A DNA stretch of 64,000 bases, taken from positions 62,001-126,000 of the forward strand of contig JBJXGV010000027.1 of assembly GCA_046160485.1 (NCBI GenBank), read 5' to 3'. Shown here one piece after another: positions 33,573-42,435 of the stretch (position 1 is its first letter; every line of letters begins with the position of its first letter). The DNA is from JBJXGV01 sp046160485. Its GTDB lineage: Bacteria; Orphanbacterota; Orphanbacteria; JBJXGV01. The translations under genes were made by a program, and so were the position numbers. Under the pieces are notes generated by a model that was not told where the DNA came from, ran no database searches, and saw only the letters and a program-made list of their open reading frames with translations.

Positions 33573-35143
33573 GGGTTTTGAACGGCGGGCTGCTGCGCGG
33601 TACGCCTCGACTCGTACCGCCGCCGGAAGAACGGCAGGTACATCAGCCGGTCCTTCGCGATCCGCACCTCAGCGACCTCTCCGCGATAACCCTTGTCGAA
33701 CTCAGGGCTGTTGAGAAGTTCCGCGAGTCCGGGATTCCATTCGGTCTTGAACTGATTCACCGTGAAAGCGGAGTCGGGCGATGGAACGAGGAACGGATAG
33801 TGAATGATGAACTCCGGCTTACGTTCGAGGACGTACTTCATGTCGTGCCGCTCGTGACCCGCGATGCCGGATCCAGCGCTGGCCGACGGCGTGTGCGCGA
33901 TATGCCGGTCGGTGATCCCGAGCATGTCGATCGCGGTGATCTTGCCGTAGAACGGAATCGCTCCCGCGACGCCCACGGCGACGGCGTCCTTCGGCAGCGA
34001 GTGGCGCGAGAGCCACTTCCCGATCTCGACCCAGTGGTAGAGCACGCGATGACGATCATCGACCGCGAACGCGTGATAGGGGCCGGCGAATGAATTGCGC
34101 GCTGGGAAAATCGCGGCGAGCGCAAGAAGTACAAGCAGCGCCGCGTTGTGCGCGTTGGCGGGCGCGCGCGCGGCGATGAGGCTTGCGCCCTCCGCCGCAA
34201 GCAGCGCGAGCGGCACGAAGACGAAGAGCGCGAAGCGGAACATCGTGAGTCCGTCGCCGCCGACGGCGCACACATAGATCGAGAAGATCGTTCCGGACGC
34301 GGCGAGCGGGAGAAGTCGAGGGGAGCCCCGGCGCGCGAGCGCAATCGTTCCGGCGATCGCCAGGATTAAGAGCGGCGCCGCTCCATAGCGCAGTAACCAA
34401 TCGCCCAAGTATTGGACGCCGCGTTCCCAGGCAAGAACTCCGCCGACCTTCGCGTGGTACGTATTCGGAAGCAGATCGCCGTAGTAGGCGAGTTTGAAGA
34501 TGAGATGCGGCACGACCAAGAGCGCGAACGTCGCGGCGGCGCGAAGCGAAGCGCGACCTGCGCGGCGCGCGAGCGCGATCGCGGCGACGATCCCGAAGAC
34601 GATGTAGCCCTCCGGACGCGTGAGCGCCGCGAGTCCGGCGCAGACGCCCGCCCACGCGGGAATCTCGCGCGCTCCGGCGAGCGCAGGCCTCATCGCCATG
34701 TACGACAGCAGCAGGAAGAGCGGCGTCTCGAGGCCGGCCGTCGTCCAGAGCGCGAACGCCGGATCGAGAGCGAAGAGCAGAGCCGCGCCCATGCCGATCG
34801 CGCGCCCCTTTTCTTTGCCGACGTCGAGCGCGACGAGGAGGATCAGCACGCTCGCCGCCGCCAAGCCGAACGCCTTCGATGCGACGACGGGCGAAACCTT
34901 CATCGCCATCGGCCCCGAAACCAGAAGCACCCACAGGAAGTTCGTGTAGCCCTCGACGCGCTCGCCGGCGTTGTAGACGAGGCCGTGCCCCTGGAGGAGG
35001 TTTTCGGCGTAGCGAAACGAGATGTACGCGTCGTCGACCGTGTAGTTCCAGAGGAGGGAATGTGCCAGGAGAATCGGCGCGAGCAGCCAAAGCTCACGCC
35101 GCGTCGCAAGCGCGCGGAAGAATCCTCGGACGCCGGAACCCAC
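33569..35143 (-). CDS. Membrane glycosyltransferase-like protein (DDAYIS family, AftB/ZomB-like)
   Basis: 524 residues, GTG start 11 bases after the VOC gene. About ten hydrophobic segments. It carries T-V-D-D-A-Y-I-S-F-R-Y-A-E-N-L near residue 37 (D-D pair in the first extracytoplasmic loop), then L-V-Y-N-A-G-E-R-V-E-G-Y-T-N-F-L-W, a signature shared with actinobacterial AftB/ZomB-like membrane proteins and with the gene at 60651-62261. Such proteins probably use a polyprenyl-phosphate sugar. The C-terminal periplasmic part contains D-M-L-G-I-T-D-R-H-I-A-H-T. Substrate unknown. Confidence 0.82.
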   Translation of the reverse strand: MGSGVRGFFRALATRRELWLLAPILLAHSLLWNYTVDDAYISFRYAENLLQGHGLVYNAGERVEGYTNFLWVLLVSGPMAMKVSPVVASKAFGLAAASVLILLVALDVGKEKGRAIGMGAALLFALDPAFALWTTAGLETPLFLLLSYMAMRPALAGAREIPAWAGVCAGLAALTRPEGYIVFGIVAAIALARRAGRASLRAAATFALLVVPHLIFKLAYYGDLLPNTYHAKVGGVLAWERGVQYLGDWLLRYGAAPLLILAIAGTIALARRGSPRLLPLAASGTIFSIYVCAVGGDGLTMFRFALFVFVPLALLAAEGASLIAARAPANAHNAALLVLLALAAIFPARNSFAGPYHAFAVDDRHRVLYHWVEIGKWLSRHSLPKDAVAVGVAGAIPFYGKITAIDMLGITDRHIAHTPSASAGSGIAGHERHDMKYVLERKPEFIIHYPFLVPSPDSAFTVNQFKTEWNPGLAELLNSPEFDKGYRGEVAEVRIAKDRLMYLPFFRRRYESRRTAQQPAVQNP

Positions 35144-35154
35144 GTCTTGCGCTG

Positions 35155-35751
35155 CTATCGCTTCGCCCTGCGCGACGCGCCGCCGCGCGTCGAAGTCGCG
35201 CGCTTTTTCTTCGCGGGAGTCGACTTCGCCGCCGGCTTCTTCGCGGCACGCTTCTTCGCACGGCCGGGCTTCGACGCGCGCTTCTTCGCCGGCGAGTTCG
35301 CCTTCGATGACTTCGCGGCCTTCCGTTTCGCGCCCGCGGTCGCGCCCGATGTCGCGCCGCGAGCCTTCTCGACTCGCGCGGCTCCCATCGGCTCGGTCAC
35401 CGACTGGTGAAGCACGATCGGATTCCCCTCGCTGTCCGTGAAGTAGGCCTCTTTGCCGTGAAACGTCTCTCGCACCTGACCGAGGAACGAAACGCCGCGA
35501 TTGCGGAGGCGCTCGACAAACTTCTCGATGCCGGCGACTTCGAAGAGGATCGAGATCGTGCCGCCGCCGACGACCAAGCCGTCCTCCGCCGCCTCAATGC
35601 CGATCGAGAGGCCCGGCGCATGGAACTCCGCCCAGTAGTTTTCGTGGCGAAACGTCATGGGAAGGCCGAGAACATCTCGATAAAACGAAACGGCGCGCTC
35701 AAAATCACGCGCTCGAATAGCGACGAGCGATCCGCGTGCGTCCGACAACAT
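35155..35751 (-). CDS. VOC (glyoxalase-fold) protein with histone-H1-like tail
   Basis: 198 residues. Residues 1-125 form one VOC module: A-I-R-A-R-D-F-E-R-A-V-S-F-Y-R-D-V-L-G-L, then A-E-F-H-A-P-G-L-S-I-G-I-E and F-T-D-S-E-G-N-P-I-V-L-H-Q, the usual metal-ligand and strand positions. From about residue 130 the protein becomes an extreme Lys/Ala/Ser/Arg tail (K-K-R-A-S-K-P-G-R-A-K-K-R-A-A-K-K-P-A-A and similar), like the C-terminus of histone H1 or AlgP-type proteins. The tail should bind DNA or RNA non-specifically. The call for the fold is sure, the substrate is not. Good ribosome site (aggaggag) and own promoter. Confidence 0.85.
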   Translation of the reverse strand: MLSDARGSLVAIRARDFERAVSFYRDVLGLPMTFRHENYWAEFHAPGLSIGIEAAEDGLVVGGGTISILFEVAGIEKFVERLRNRGVSFLGQVRETFHGKEAYFTDSEGNPIVLHQSVTEPMGAARVEKARGATSGATAGAKRKAAKSSKANSPAKKRASKPGRAKKRAAKKPAAKSTPAKKKRATSTRGGASRRAKR

Positions 35752-35790
35752 GAGAGCGGCTCCTCCTTACGAGCTTCGAGACTGCGCGGC

Positions 35791-35819
35791 AGTGTATTCC
35801 ACGCGCCAACCTCGGTCAA
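35791..35819 (-). promoter_or_regulatory. Predicted promoter for the minus-strand glycan operon
   Basis: On the minus strand, TTGACC (35819-35814) and TACACT (35796-35791) with a 17-base spacer, 40 bases before the VOC ATG. Confidence 0.55.
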
Positions 35820-35886
35820 CGAGTCTCCGCGTCACATCACCGCATCGTGCGCTCAGCGTTTCGACGGCGTTACGCTGCCATCGCCG

Positions 35887-35916
35887 TTGCGGAGGCGCTT
35901 CGCCAAATGATATAGT
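35887..35916 (+). promoter_or_regulatory. Predicted promoter for the diguanylate cyclase gene
   Basis: TTGCGG at 35887-35892 and TATAGT (5 of 6) at 35911-35916 with an 18-base spacer, about 60 bases before the ATG at 35979. Confidence 0.55.
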
Positions 35917-35978
35917 GTGCGACGCGTTTCCTCCCACACCGGGGCGCTTCGCGACTCAACCCTTAAAGAGCACGAGAG

Positions 35979-37310
35979 ATGAAAAGGGCACAGATCGGCT
36001 ACGATGTCCTGCTCGGCGAGATTCTGTCGCGGGGCGGGCTACCACCGGAGGTCGAGTCGGAAGCGCGGCGTGCGCTGTCGTCGGGATCCGTCATCCAGCA
36101 GTGGCAGGCGGCGCTCATGACGCTCGACGCGGTCAGCAAGACGGGCGAGTTGCGCCGCATCACTCCGTCCGATCGCGCGCGCGCCATTCAGTTCATCGAC
36201 CTGCGCCGGGCGCACATCATCACGCTGACTCCCCCGTCGATCCCGAGCCAGAACTACGAGATCGAAGTCACGCCGCATATTCCCGACGGGATTCGCACGC
36301 GGGAACGCCTCTCGCTTATGGACCCGATTCTCACTTCGGTCGCGACATGCCAATCCGAAGCCGAGCTCGGCGCCGCGCTCGACCGCATTAGTGGGTTCAT
36401 CCACGACGTCATGCAGTGTTCGGTTGCATCGCTATTGCCGGTGCCTTCGGCGAACGGGGCACCGCATCCCGGACGCCGCGCCGCGCCGTTGTCGCGCATG
36501 ATCCTCGACGGAACCGAATTCCTCTCGTACGTCGAAACACGGGTCCTCGAACTGGGGCGAACGCTCTACCTGCCCGACCTCGCCGAGGAGCCGCTCGTCT
36601 TGCCGCAACTCCGGCAGGGCGAGATGCGAAGCGCCGCCATTTTCCCGCTGCGAACCGGCGGCGAGGTGTACGGACTTCTCGAAGCGTGGCAGCCGAAACC
36701 GCGCGCTTTCTCTGAGGACGACCTGGGGCTCCTCGCACTTCTTGCAAACATCGCGGCGGGCGTCGTGAAAAATGCGCGGCGCCTCGAGCTGCTCATCTTC
36801 GTCGACCCGTTGACCGACGTGTATACGCGCGGCTACTTCGACGAAGAGTTTCGGCGTGAGGTCGAGCGCTCGAACCGCAACCGCGCATCGTTCGCGCTGC
36901 TCATGGTCGACGTCGACTACTTCAAGAAGGTGAACGACGAGCACGGTCACGCCGCAGGCGACCGCGCGCTCCGCACGATCGCGCAGCTTCTGAAGAGCAA
37001 TCTCCGCCAGGTCGATATCGTGACCCGTTACGGCGGCGAAGAGTTCGCTGTCTTGCTCCCCGGAACCTCGGAGCAGGAGGCGAGCCTCGCGGCCGAGCGG
37101 CTCCGGCGTGTCATCGAACAGACGCCGATCGCTCTCGACACCGGCAGCGAACTCCGCCTCACCATTTCGGTGGGCGGAGCGCTCTACCCCAACCATGCGA
37201 AGTCGCGTGACGAGCTGCTGGACCGTGCGGACCGCATCGCCCTCCTGCGCGCGAAGCGCGAGGGACGCAACCGGGTCGTGCTCTGGTCAGCGGGTCTGGA
37301 GCGCGCATGA
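35979..37310 (+). CDS. GAF-GGDEF diguanylate cyclase
   Basis: 443 residues. An unassigned alpha-helical N-terminal region (1-110) is followed by a GAF-like sensor (about 115-265) and a GGDEF domain (about 275-443). The active-site loop reads R-Y-G-G-E-E-F-A-V-L-L-P-G near residue 352, and D-P-L-T-D-V-Y-T-R-G-Y-F-D opens the domain. R-Q-V-D five residues upstream of G-G-E-E-F is a good inhibitory (I-site) R-x-x-D motif, so feedback by c-di-GMP is expected. Makes cyclic di-GMP from GTP in the cytosol; the signal sensed by the GAF domain is unknown. No membrane helices. Confidence 0.93.
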   Translation: MKRAQIGYDVLLGEILSRGGLPPEVESEARRALSSGSVIQQWQAALMTLDAVSKTGELRRITPSDRARAIQFIDLRRAHIITLTPPSIPSQNYEIEVTPHIPDGIRTRERLSLMDPILTSVATCQSEAELGAALDRISGFIHDVMQCSVASLLPVPSANGAPHPGRRAAPLSRMILDGTEFLSYVETRVLELGRTLYLPDLAEEPLVLPQLRQGEMRSAAIFPLRTGGEVYGLLEAWQPKPRAFSEDDLGLLALLANIAAGVVKNARRLELLIFVDPLTDVYTRGYFDEEFRREVERSNRNRASFALLMVDVDYFKKVNDEHGHAAGDRALRTIAQLLKSNLRQVDIVTRYGGEEFAVLLPGTSEQEASLAAERLRRVIEQTPIALDTGSELRLTISVGGALYPNHAKSRDELLDRADRIALLRAKREGRNRVVLWSAGLERA

Positions 37311-37379
37311 CTTGGCGGGCGCCGCCCTCGCACGACCGGATCGCCGGTACAGCTGCTGCTAAAAATCTCGCCGAAAGTA

Positions 37380-37407
37380 TTGACAGATTTTTAGCGCGCG
37401 CTGTAGT
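37380..37407 (+). promoter_or_regulatory. Predicted promoter for the secreted metallopeptidase-like gene
   Basis: TTGACA at 37380-37385, perfect -35. TGTAGT at 37402-37407 after 16 bases (or TAGTGT after 18). Start ATG at 37467. Confidence 0.5.
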
Positions 37408-37466
37408 GTAGTCGCGTGGTGAAGGCTCGCCTGGGCCCAGCGTCCTTCCCTCGAGGTCTAAAAACC

Positions 37467-39911
37467 ATGAGAACACACTGGTCCTTCTCGCTCCTCCTGC
37501 TGGGTGCGTGGCTCTCGGCCGCGCCGGCGTCCGCTTCTCGGGCGGCCGCCCCCTTCTGTCTTATTCTCGAATCGACTGACGCCGCCGAGACTTGGCGCAC
37601 CGTCGACGCGCTCGCCCGTCTCGGCTGCTCGGACTTGATCGCCCACGGCGAGGGCGTCGTCGAAGGGATCTCTGATGAAGCACCGGAGCGGCTGGCGAAG
37701 CTCGCGGGAGTGGTCAGGGTACTCGACCGGCCCGCCGATGCGGCGACGCTGCAATCTCTGAGTGAGCCGGTGCGCGCTCGGCTAGAACTCTGGAGCATTC
37801 TTTCGTCTCGCGACGCCGACCGCGCGAAAGCGCCGCAACAGCCCGCGGCGGACGCAGCCACGATCAGCGACGACGCGTGTGTGCTGCTCCCGCCATCGAT
37901 GCCCGAACCGTCCGCCGCCAAAGCCGGGCGCGATATTCCACGATTGCCCAAGTACAACAAGGCGTGGGGCGCAGAGGACTACCAAACCTCCGAATTCTTC
38001 CTCGGCCGGATCGCGGTCGGAATCGTCACACCTCAGGTGCGGTCAGGTGCACGCTGGACGCGCGACGAACTTCTGGCAGTGGCCGACGCCGCGCGCGGCG
38101 CGATGCTTTACTGGAAGGGACGTGCCGCGAAATGGAGCGACCACCCGGTGTACCTTGCGTTCGAGTACCTCGACTCACTCGAGACGACGAGTTCGCCGCT
38201 GACCGCTTCGAATGACATGCGATGGGTTTCGCCGCTGATGGCGTCCGCGCGCGCTCGCCTCGGAATCACCGAACCGCCGCCGGCGCTGGCGAAAATCCCC
38301 GACCAAACATTCGCGGACGTCTACCAAGTCGTCAATTTCCTTAGAATCAAATGGCACGCCGACTGGGGTTTTCTCTTCGTCGTCGGCTGGGGCACCCGAT
38401 TTACCGAACAGCCCGGCCTCGGCGCTTACGCGATGCTCGGCGGTCCGTTCCTGGTCTCGCCGCACGCACCCGTCGGGAACTGGACCCTCGAAGGTCTGCT
38501 CATTCACGAGTCAGGTCACACTTTCTTCGCGCTCGACGAATACTGCTGCGGCGGAACGAGTTCGCCATGCTCCGCGGTCTCCGGCTACCTCGCCGTCGCC
38601 AACCGCAATAGCCGAAACCGCGGTTTCGGCGGCTGCGCTTCCACGACAACGTCGTGCACGATGGCTACGCCGGGTCGTTCGTCGTGCGCGTTCACCGAAG
38701 GGATGATGGGAATCCAGGATTCGAACGGCGACGGGGTACGAGACATCCTTTCAACCCAGCCGATCGTCGATTTGCTTTCGCGCGACGGCGTGGCGATGTT
38801 CGACAGCCTCGGCCGCAGGGCTCTCTCCGACACGATCACCTCTTTGACTCCTCTCTTCACCGGCATCGTCCGCGACAGCCCGCTCCCGAACAAGATCGCG
38901 ATCTCCGGAATCGGCGCTGGCGAGCGCGCGTTCTCGACGGATGATCCTGCCGCGGAGCCGGCGGCGGCCGGGAATCGTGCCGCCATCACGATGAACAGTC
39001 TCGCAAGCGCCGAATTCCGAATCGACGCAGGCGAGTGGCGCTGGATTCGGCCCGATTCGTCCGGTTACGACTCCGCGGTCGAAGATTTTCGCGTGTATCC
39101 GTCCGGCCTCTCCGGCGGCACGCACACGATCGAGTTCCGCGGCACGAACAGCGTCGGAAAGTCGACCGAGGCGCGCGCGACGACGAAACACAAACTCGTC
39201 GTGCTCGCCGTCGCGCTCGATCAACTCGCGGTCGCGAACGAGATGTCCGGAGGATTCAACATCACGTGGTCGGTGCGCGGCGAGGCATGGGGCTCGACCG
39301 CGAAACTCTACCGTGCGACGTCGTCGCGTCCCGAGGAACTCGTGACGACGGTTCCGCTGCGAAGCAACGGCACGTTCGCCTACGTCGACAAGCAGGTGCT
39401 TCCCGGACGGCGCTACACGTATCGCGTCGAAACGGAAGCCTTCGGCAAGACGTACGCGCTCTCGGCGGAAGCCACGGCGTCGGCGCCGATTCGCGACGAT
39501 GGAGCACGACTGTCGTCGGCGACGCCGAATCCGTTCCGTTCCCAGACGATCCTCTCCTATGCGGTGCCCGAAGGATTGCTCGGACCGAGGCCGCCCAAAG
39601 ACGACGGCAACAAACCGGGCCCCCCGCCGGAGTTCCCGACGAGCCCTCACGGCGACATGGGCGTGGCTGGCGAATCCGCAACCGGCACCGAGTTGGTGCG
39701 GCTGCCCGTCGCGGTGAGCGTCACGATTCATGACGTGAGCGGACGCGTCGTACGACATCTCGTCGGCGACTACGTCGCCGGCTCGCGGATCTACACGACG
39801 TTCTGGAACGGTGCTGACGACAATGGCGATCTGCTCCCCGCTGGCGTCTACTTCTCGCGACTACAAGCCGGCCAGTTCGTCGATACAAACAAGCTCGTAT
39901 TGATGAAGTGA
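37467..39911 (+). CDS. Secreted HExxH metallopeptidase-like protein with FlgD-type C-terminus
   Basis: About 814 residues with a signal peptide (residues 1-25, A-P-A-S-A before S-R-A-A). The central region has H-E-S-G-H-T-F-F-A-L-D-E-Y (347-359), a zinc HExxH site with H-x-x-G-H spacing and a following D-E, similar to M64/IgA-protease-like secreted peptidases, and many cysteines just after. A D-S-N-G-D-G-V-R-D Ca-like loop follows near residue 422. Next come an Ig/fibronectin-like module (N-I-T-W-S-V-R-G) and, at the end, a FlgD-Ig module of the type-IX sorting kind: D-V-S-G-R-V-V-R-H-L, F-W-N-G-A-D-D-N-G-D-L-L-P-A-G-V-Y. Probably a surface or secreted protease. An upstream ATG at 37416 is unlikely. 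Confidence 0.82.
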   Translation: MRTHWSFSLLLLGAWLSAAPASASRAAAPFCLILESTDAAETWRTVDALARLGCSDLIAHGEGVVEGISDEAPERLAKLAGVVRVLDRPADAATLQSLSEPVRARLELWSILSSRDADRAKAPQQPAADAATISDDACVLLPPSMPEPSAAKAGRDIPRLPKYNKAWGAEDYQTSEFFLGRIAVGIVTPQVRSGARWTRDELLAVADAARGAMLYWKGRAAKWSDHPVYLAFEYLDSLETTSSPLTASNDMRWVSPLMASARARLGITEPPPALAKIPDQTFADVYQVVNFLRIKWHADWGFLFVVGWGTRFTEQPGLGAYAMLGGPFLVSPHAPVGNWTLEGLLIHESGHTFFALDEYCCGGTSSPCSAVSGYLAVANRNSRNRGFGGCASTTTSCTMATPGRSSCAFTEGMMGIQDSNGDGVRDILSTQPIVDLLSRDGVAMFDSLGRRALSDTITSLTPLFTGIVRDSPLPNKIAISGIGAGERAFSTDDPAAEPAAAGNRAAITMNSLASAEFRIDAGEWRWIRPDSSGYDSAVEDFRVYPSGLSGGTHTIEFRGTNSVGKSTEARATTKHKLVVLAVALDQLAVANEMSGGFNITWSVRGEAWGSTAKLYRATSSRPEELVTTVPLRSNGTFAYVDKQVLPGRRYTYRVETEAFGKTYALSAEATASAPIRDDGARLSSATPNPFRSQTILSYAVPEGLLGPRPPKDDGNKPGPPPEFPTSPHGDMGVAGESATGTELVRLPVAVSVTIHDVSGRVVRHLVGDYVAGSRIYTTFWNGADDNGDLLPAGVYFSRLQAGQFVDTNKLVLMK

Positions 39912-41365
39912 CGCCACCGCTCGCGGCGCGCACCACGCGCCAGTTCTACTCTGCGCGGCGCGCGGTGCCGGTCGCGTTGCTCGCAGCGCTCGCAACGATC
40001 GCGCATCCCGTCGCTGCTCGCGGAGGCGATACCCTTCGCGTGTGGTTCGGCAGCTCCGCCCCCGCACCGCCGTACGCCACGTGGGCGACCGCTTGCCGCG
40101 ATCTCCAAGCCGCCGTCGACGCCGCCGATTCCGGTGATGTGGTGCTCGTGAAAGCCGACACCGCCCTCGCATACTCGAGTAACTCGTACCGATGCATTCG
40201 CGAGTGCGACCTGGAGTCGAACATCTTCCTCCGCGGTGTGCTCTTCCCCAAAAGCGGCGTCAACGTCGCGGGCGAGGAAGGCGGCCCGCTCCCGATACTT
40301 TCCGGAGGCGACAGCATTCGCACGGTGTTGTGGGTCGACGGTACGCGTCACACGACGATCGAGCGGCTTCGCCTGCGCGACGGCGGCGTGCTTTTCGACG
40401 GCGTGTTCGACTCGACCGACGTGGTGCGGCACTGCGTAATCGAGAGTTGCCGCCAGATGGAAGGCGCAGGGATGTGGATCAAGAACGAAGCGGCGCCCAT
40501 CATCGAGGGCAATCTCTTCGAGTCGAACGCCACGGACACGGTGAATCACCACCAGAACGGCGGAGCTCTCAGTTTTCTGGGGAGCATTCCGCCGAGGTTT
40601 CCGCGAATTCGCGGCAACGTGTTTCGCAACAATTACGCGGGGCGCAGCGGCGGGGCGATCCGGGTGAAGGTTGCGTCGCCGATCATCGAGGACAACCTGT
40701 TCGAGGGGAATTGGGCGCGCTCGGACGGCGGCGCGATCATAGTTCAGGGCGGACGCCCGAAGATCAACCGGAACGTCTTCGTCGCGAACCGAGCCGAGGG
40801 GCGAGGCGGCGCGATCGCAACGGCGAACGAGTTCGGGTTTCGCAGCATGGATATTCGCGGAAACGTCTTCGAGCGCGATAGCGCGGCGGCCGGCGGCGCG
40901 CTCTACCTCAGCCACGGCGGCGATCACCCGGCGTACCTCGAAGCGTTCGACAACACGTTCGTGAATTGTTCGGCTAGCGATCCGGGGACGATCGTCTACA
41001 TCGATGGGCCGCGCCTCGCAACGCAGAACATCTACCTCAATCGAAACATCTTCTTCGACGCGGCGCAGCCCGCACGCGCACGGATCTGGGCGACCGACGA
41101 GGGAATCGGCGCTGCGATCGACAGCTTCGACTGCAACGTCTTTTGGCCAGCGCTCGAAGGCGGCGCCACGAATGGCGCAGGCCTCGAGGGCACAGCAACC
41201 CGAAGCGTTTGGGCTTCGCCACTCTTCGTACCGGACGAGAAGCGCTTTGGCGTGGACGGCGAGAAGTCGCCGTGCGCGGCGCGATCGTCGCCATGCGGCT
41301 GCTCGATTGGAGCGACGCTCAAGTGGGACGGCGCAACGCCTCCGGGTTACCAACCGCGGCGTTAG
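39908..41365 (+). CDS. Secreted right-handed parallel beta-helix protein (plus strand)
   Basis: 485 residues. The GTG at 39908 overlaps the preceding stop (GTGA), so it is coupled to the metallopeptidase-like gene. Signal peptide at about residues 15-38 (A-A-L-A-T-I-A-H-P-V-A-A-R). The body has recurring short strands with N-x-F or N-V-F turns (G-N-L-F-E-S-N-A, G-N-V-F-R-N-N-Y, D-N-L-F-E-G-N-W, R-N-V-F-V-A-N-R, G-N-V-F-E-R-D-S), the hallmark of parallel beta-helix repeats as in pectate-lyase-like or DUF1565 proteins. No FlgD-type end is present. It may bind or modify surface polysaccharide. No catalytic residues can be assigned. Confidence 0.8.
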   Translation: MTPPLAARTTRQFYSARRAVPVALLAALATIAHPVAARGGDTLRVWFGSSAPAPPYATWATACRDLQAAVDAADSGDVVLVKADTALAYSSNSYRCIRECDLESNIFLRGVLFPKSGVNVAGEEGGPLPILSGGDSIRTVLWVDGTRHTTIERLRLRDGGVLFDGVFDSTDVVRHCVIESCRQMEGAGMWIKNEAAPIIEGNLFESNATDTVNHHQNGGALSFLGSIPPRFPRIRGNVFRNNYAGRSGGAIRVKVASPIIEDNLFEGNWARSDGGAIIVQGGRPKINRNVFVANRAEGRGGAIATANEFGFRSMDIRGNVFERDSAAAGGALYLSHGGDHPAYLEAFDNTFVNCSASDPGTIVYIDGPRLATQNIYLNRNIFFDAAQPARARIWATDEGIGAAIDSFDCNVFWPALEGGATNGAGLEGTATRSVWASPLFVPDEKRFGVDGEKSPCAARSSPCGCSIGATLKWDGATPPGYQPRR

Positions 41366-41378
41366 TCGCGCGCTGCGA

Positions 41379-42416
41379 TCAGCTCGTCCGTCGCGCGCGG
41401 CGTGCGCGCGTCGCGACCAGCAAGGCGATGACGATCACGCCGCCGCCGATCGCCAGCAGGCGGCGATCCGCCCCGCCAGCACCCTCCGCCCCGACTTCGC
41501 CCTTCGGTCCGACCTTCACGGGCTTTCCTTCCGGCGGCGGTGCATCGAGGAAGTTGCGAAAATCGACCTCGCCTGCATCCTTGGCCAGGTCCCATCGATC
41601 GGTGATCGCGTCGATGTTCGACGGGAAACCGAATCGCGTCATCTCTTCGGTCGACTTGATCCCCCAGTAGTTGTACTGCGCATTGACGTCCTTGCCGCTG
41701 TTGTTGATGACGTCGGAGTTGAAGGCGCCGTAGATTTCGTTGCCCATTCCCGGCTCACCGCCAATGACCGGCACGTACCGTTTCCCAACGATCACAATCC
41801 CCGTGTTCACGGTCTTCACAATGCGATTGCGCGTGATGCGAAGCGGCGAGCCACGCATCGAGATCGAACCATTCTTCGCCCCGACGATCTCGTTTCGATC
41901 GATCCACAAACGCGAGTCGGCGCACCGGATGGCGGAACCGACATTCTCAAAGTAGTTGTCGGAAATGGTGCCATCGCAGCTGTCCGCGAGGATCGCGACC
42001 CCGCGAAAGAATCGATTCCCCGTCACCGCAATCGTGCCGTGCTTGAAGTAGAGAGCGGACGCTTCCTGGTTCTCTTCGCAATCGAACGTGATGTTCTCGA
42101 CGCGGGTCGTGTCGCCGGCGTCCGGGAAATAGAAGATCGGTGAGCTGGGGATGTACGGGACCAGCAGCACCGAATCACGCGGGCCCTCGCCGCGGACGGT
42201 GATTCCCGCAGGAAGCGTTTCGGTGAGGAGGTAGCGCCCCGTCGGGACCAGGAGCGTGTCGCCCGCCGAGAGGGCGCTCTGGATGTTGGTGAGGAGGGTG
42301 TCGCCAAGCGCGTACCGGACGGTCGCAGCGTTCGCGGAGGGGGCGGCGCTGACGCCGAATGCGGCCACCACCGCGAGTCCAATGGTCAACGATCGACGAA
42401 TAAAATCCGCGTTCAT
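41379..42416 (-). CDS. Secreted beta-helix protein with C-terminal membrane anchor
   Basis: About 345 residues. Signal peptide (A-A-P-S-A-N-A-A), then parallel beta-helix repeats (G-T-I-A-V-T-G-N-R-F-F, G-T-I-S-D-N-Y-F-E-N, R-L-W-I-D-R-N-E-I-V, P-L-R-I-T-R-N-R-I-V). A low-complexity Gly/Glu/Pro linker leads to a single hydrophobic segment (L-L-A-I-G-G-G-V-I-V-I-A-L-L-V) and a basic end (A-R-R-A-R-R-T-S). This linker-helix-Arg layout resembles the tripartite sorting tails handled by exosortase-, rhombosortase- or myxosortase-type enzymes, but no known motif is exact. The ATG at 42416 gives the signal peptide; an upstream start at 42590 is unlikely. It faces the preceding gene tail-to-tail. Confidence 0.78.
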   Translation of the reverse strand: MNADFIRRSLTIGLAVVAAFGVSAAPSANAATVRYALGDTLLTNIQSALSAGDTLLVPTGRYLLTETLPAGITVRGEGPRDSVLLVPYIPSSPIFYFPDAGDTTRVENITFDCEENQEASALYFKHGTIAVTGNRFFRGVAILADSCDGTISDNYFENVGSAIRCADSRLWIDRNEIVGAKNGSISMRGSPLRITRNRIVKTVNTGIVIVGKRYVPVIGGEPGMGNEIYGAFNSDVINNSGKDVNAQYNYWGIKSTEEMTRFGFPSNIDAITDRWDLAKDAGEVDFRNFLDAPPPEGKPVKVGPKGEVGAEGAGGADRRLLAIGGGVIVIALLVATRARRARRTS

Positions 42417-42435
42417 GGCTGGCGGCTCGAACCTC

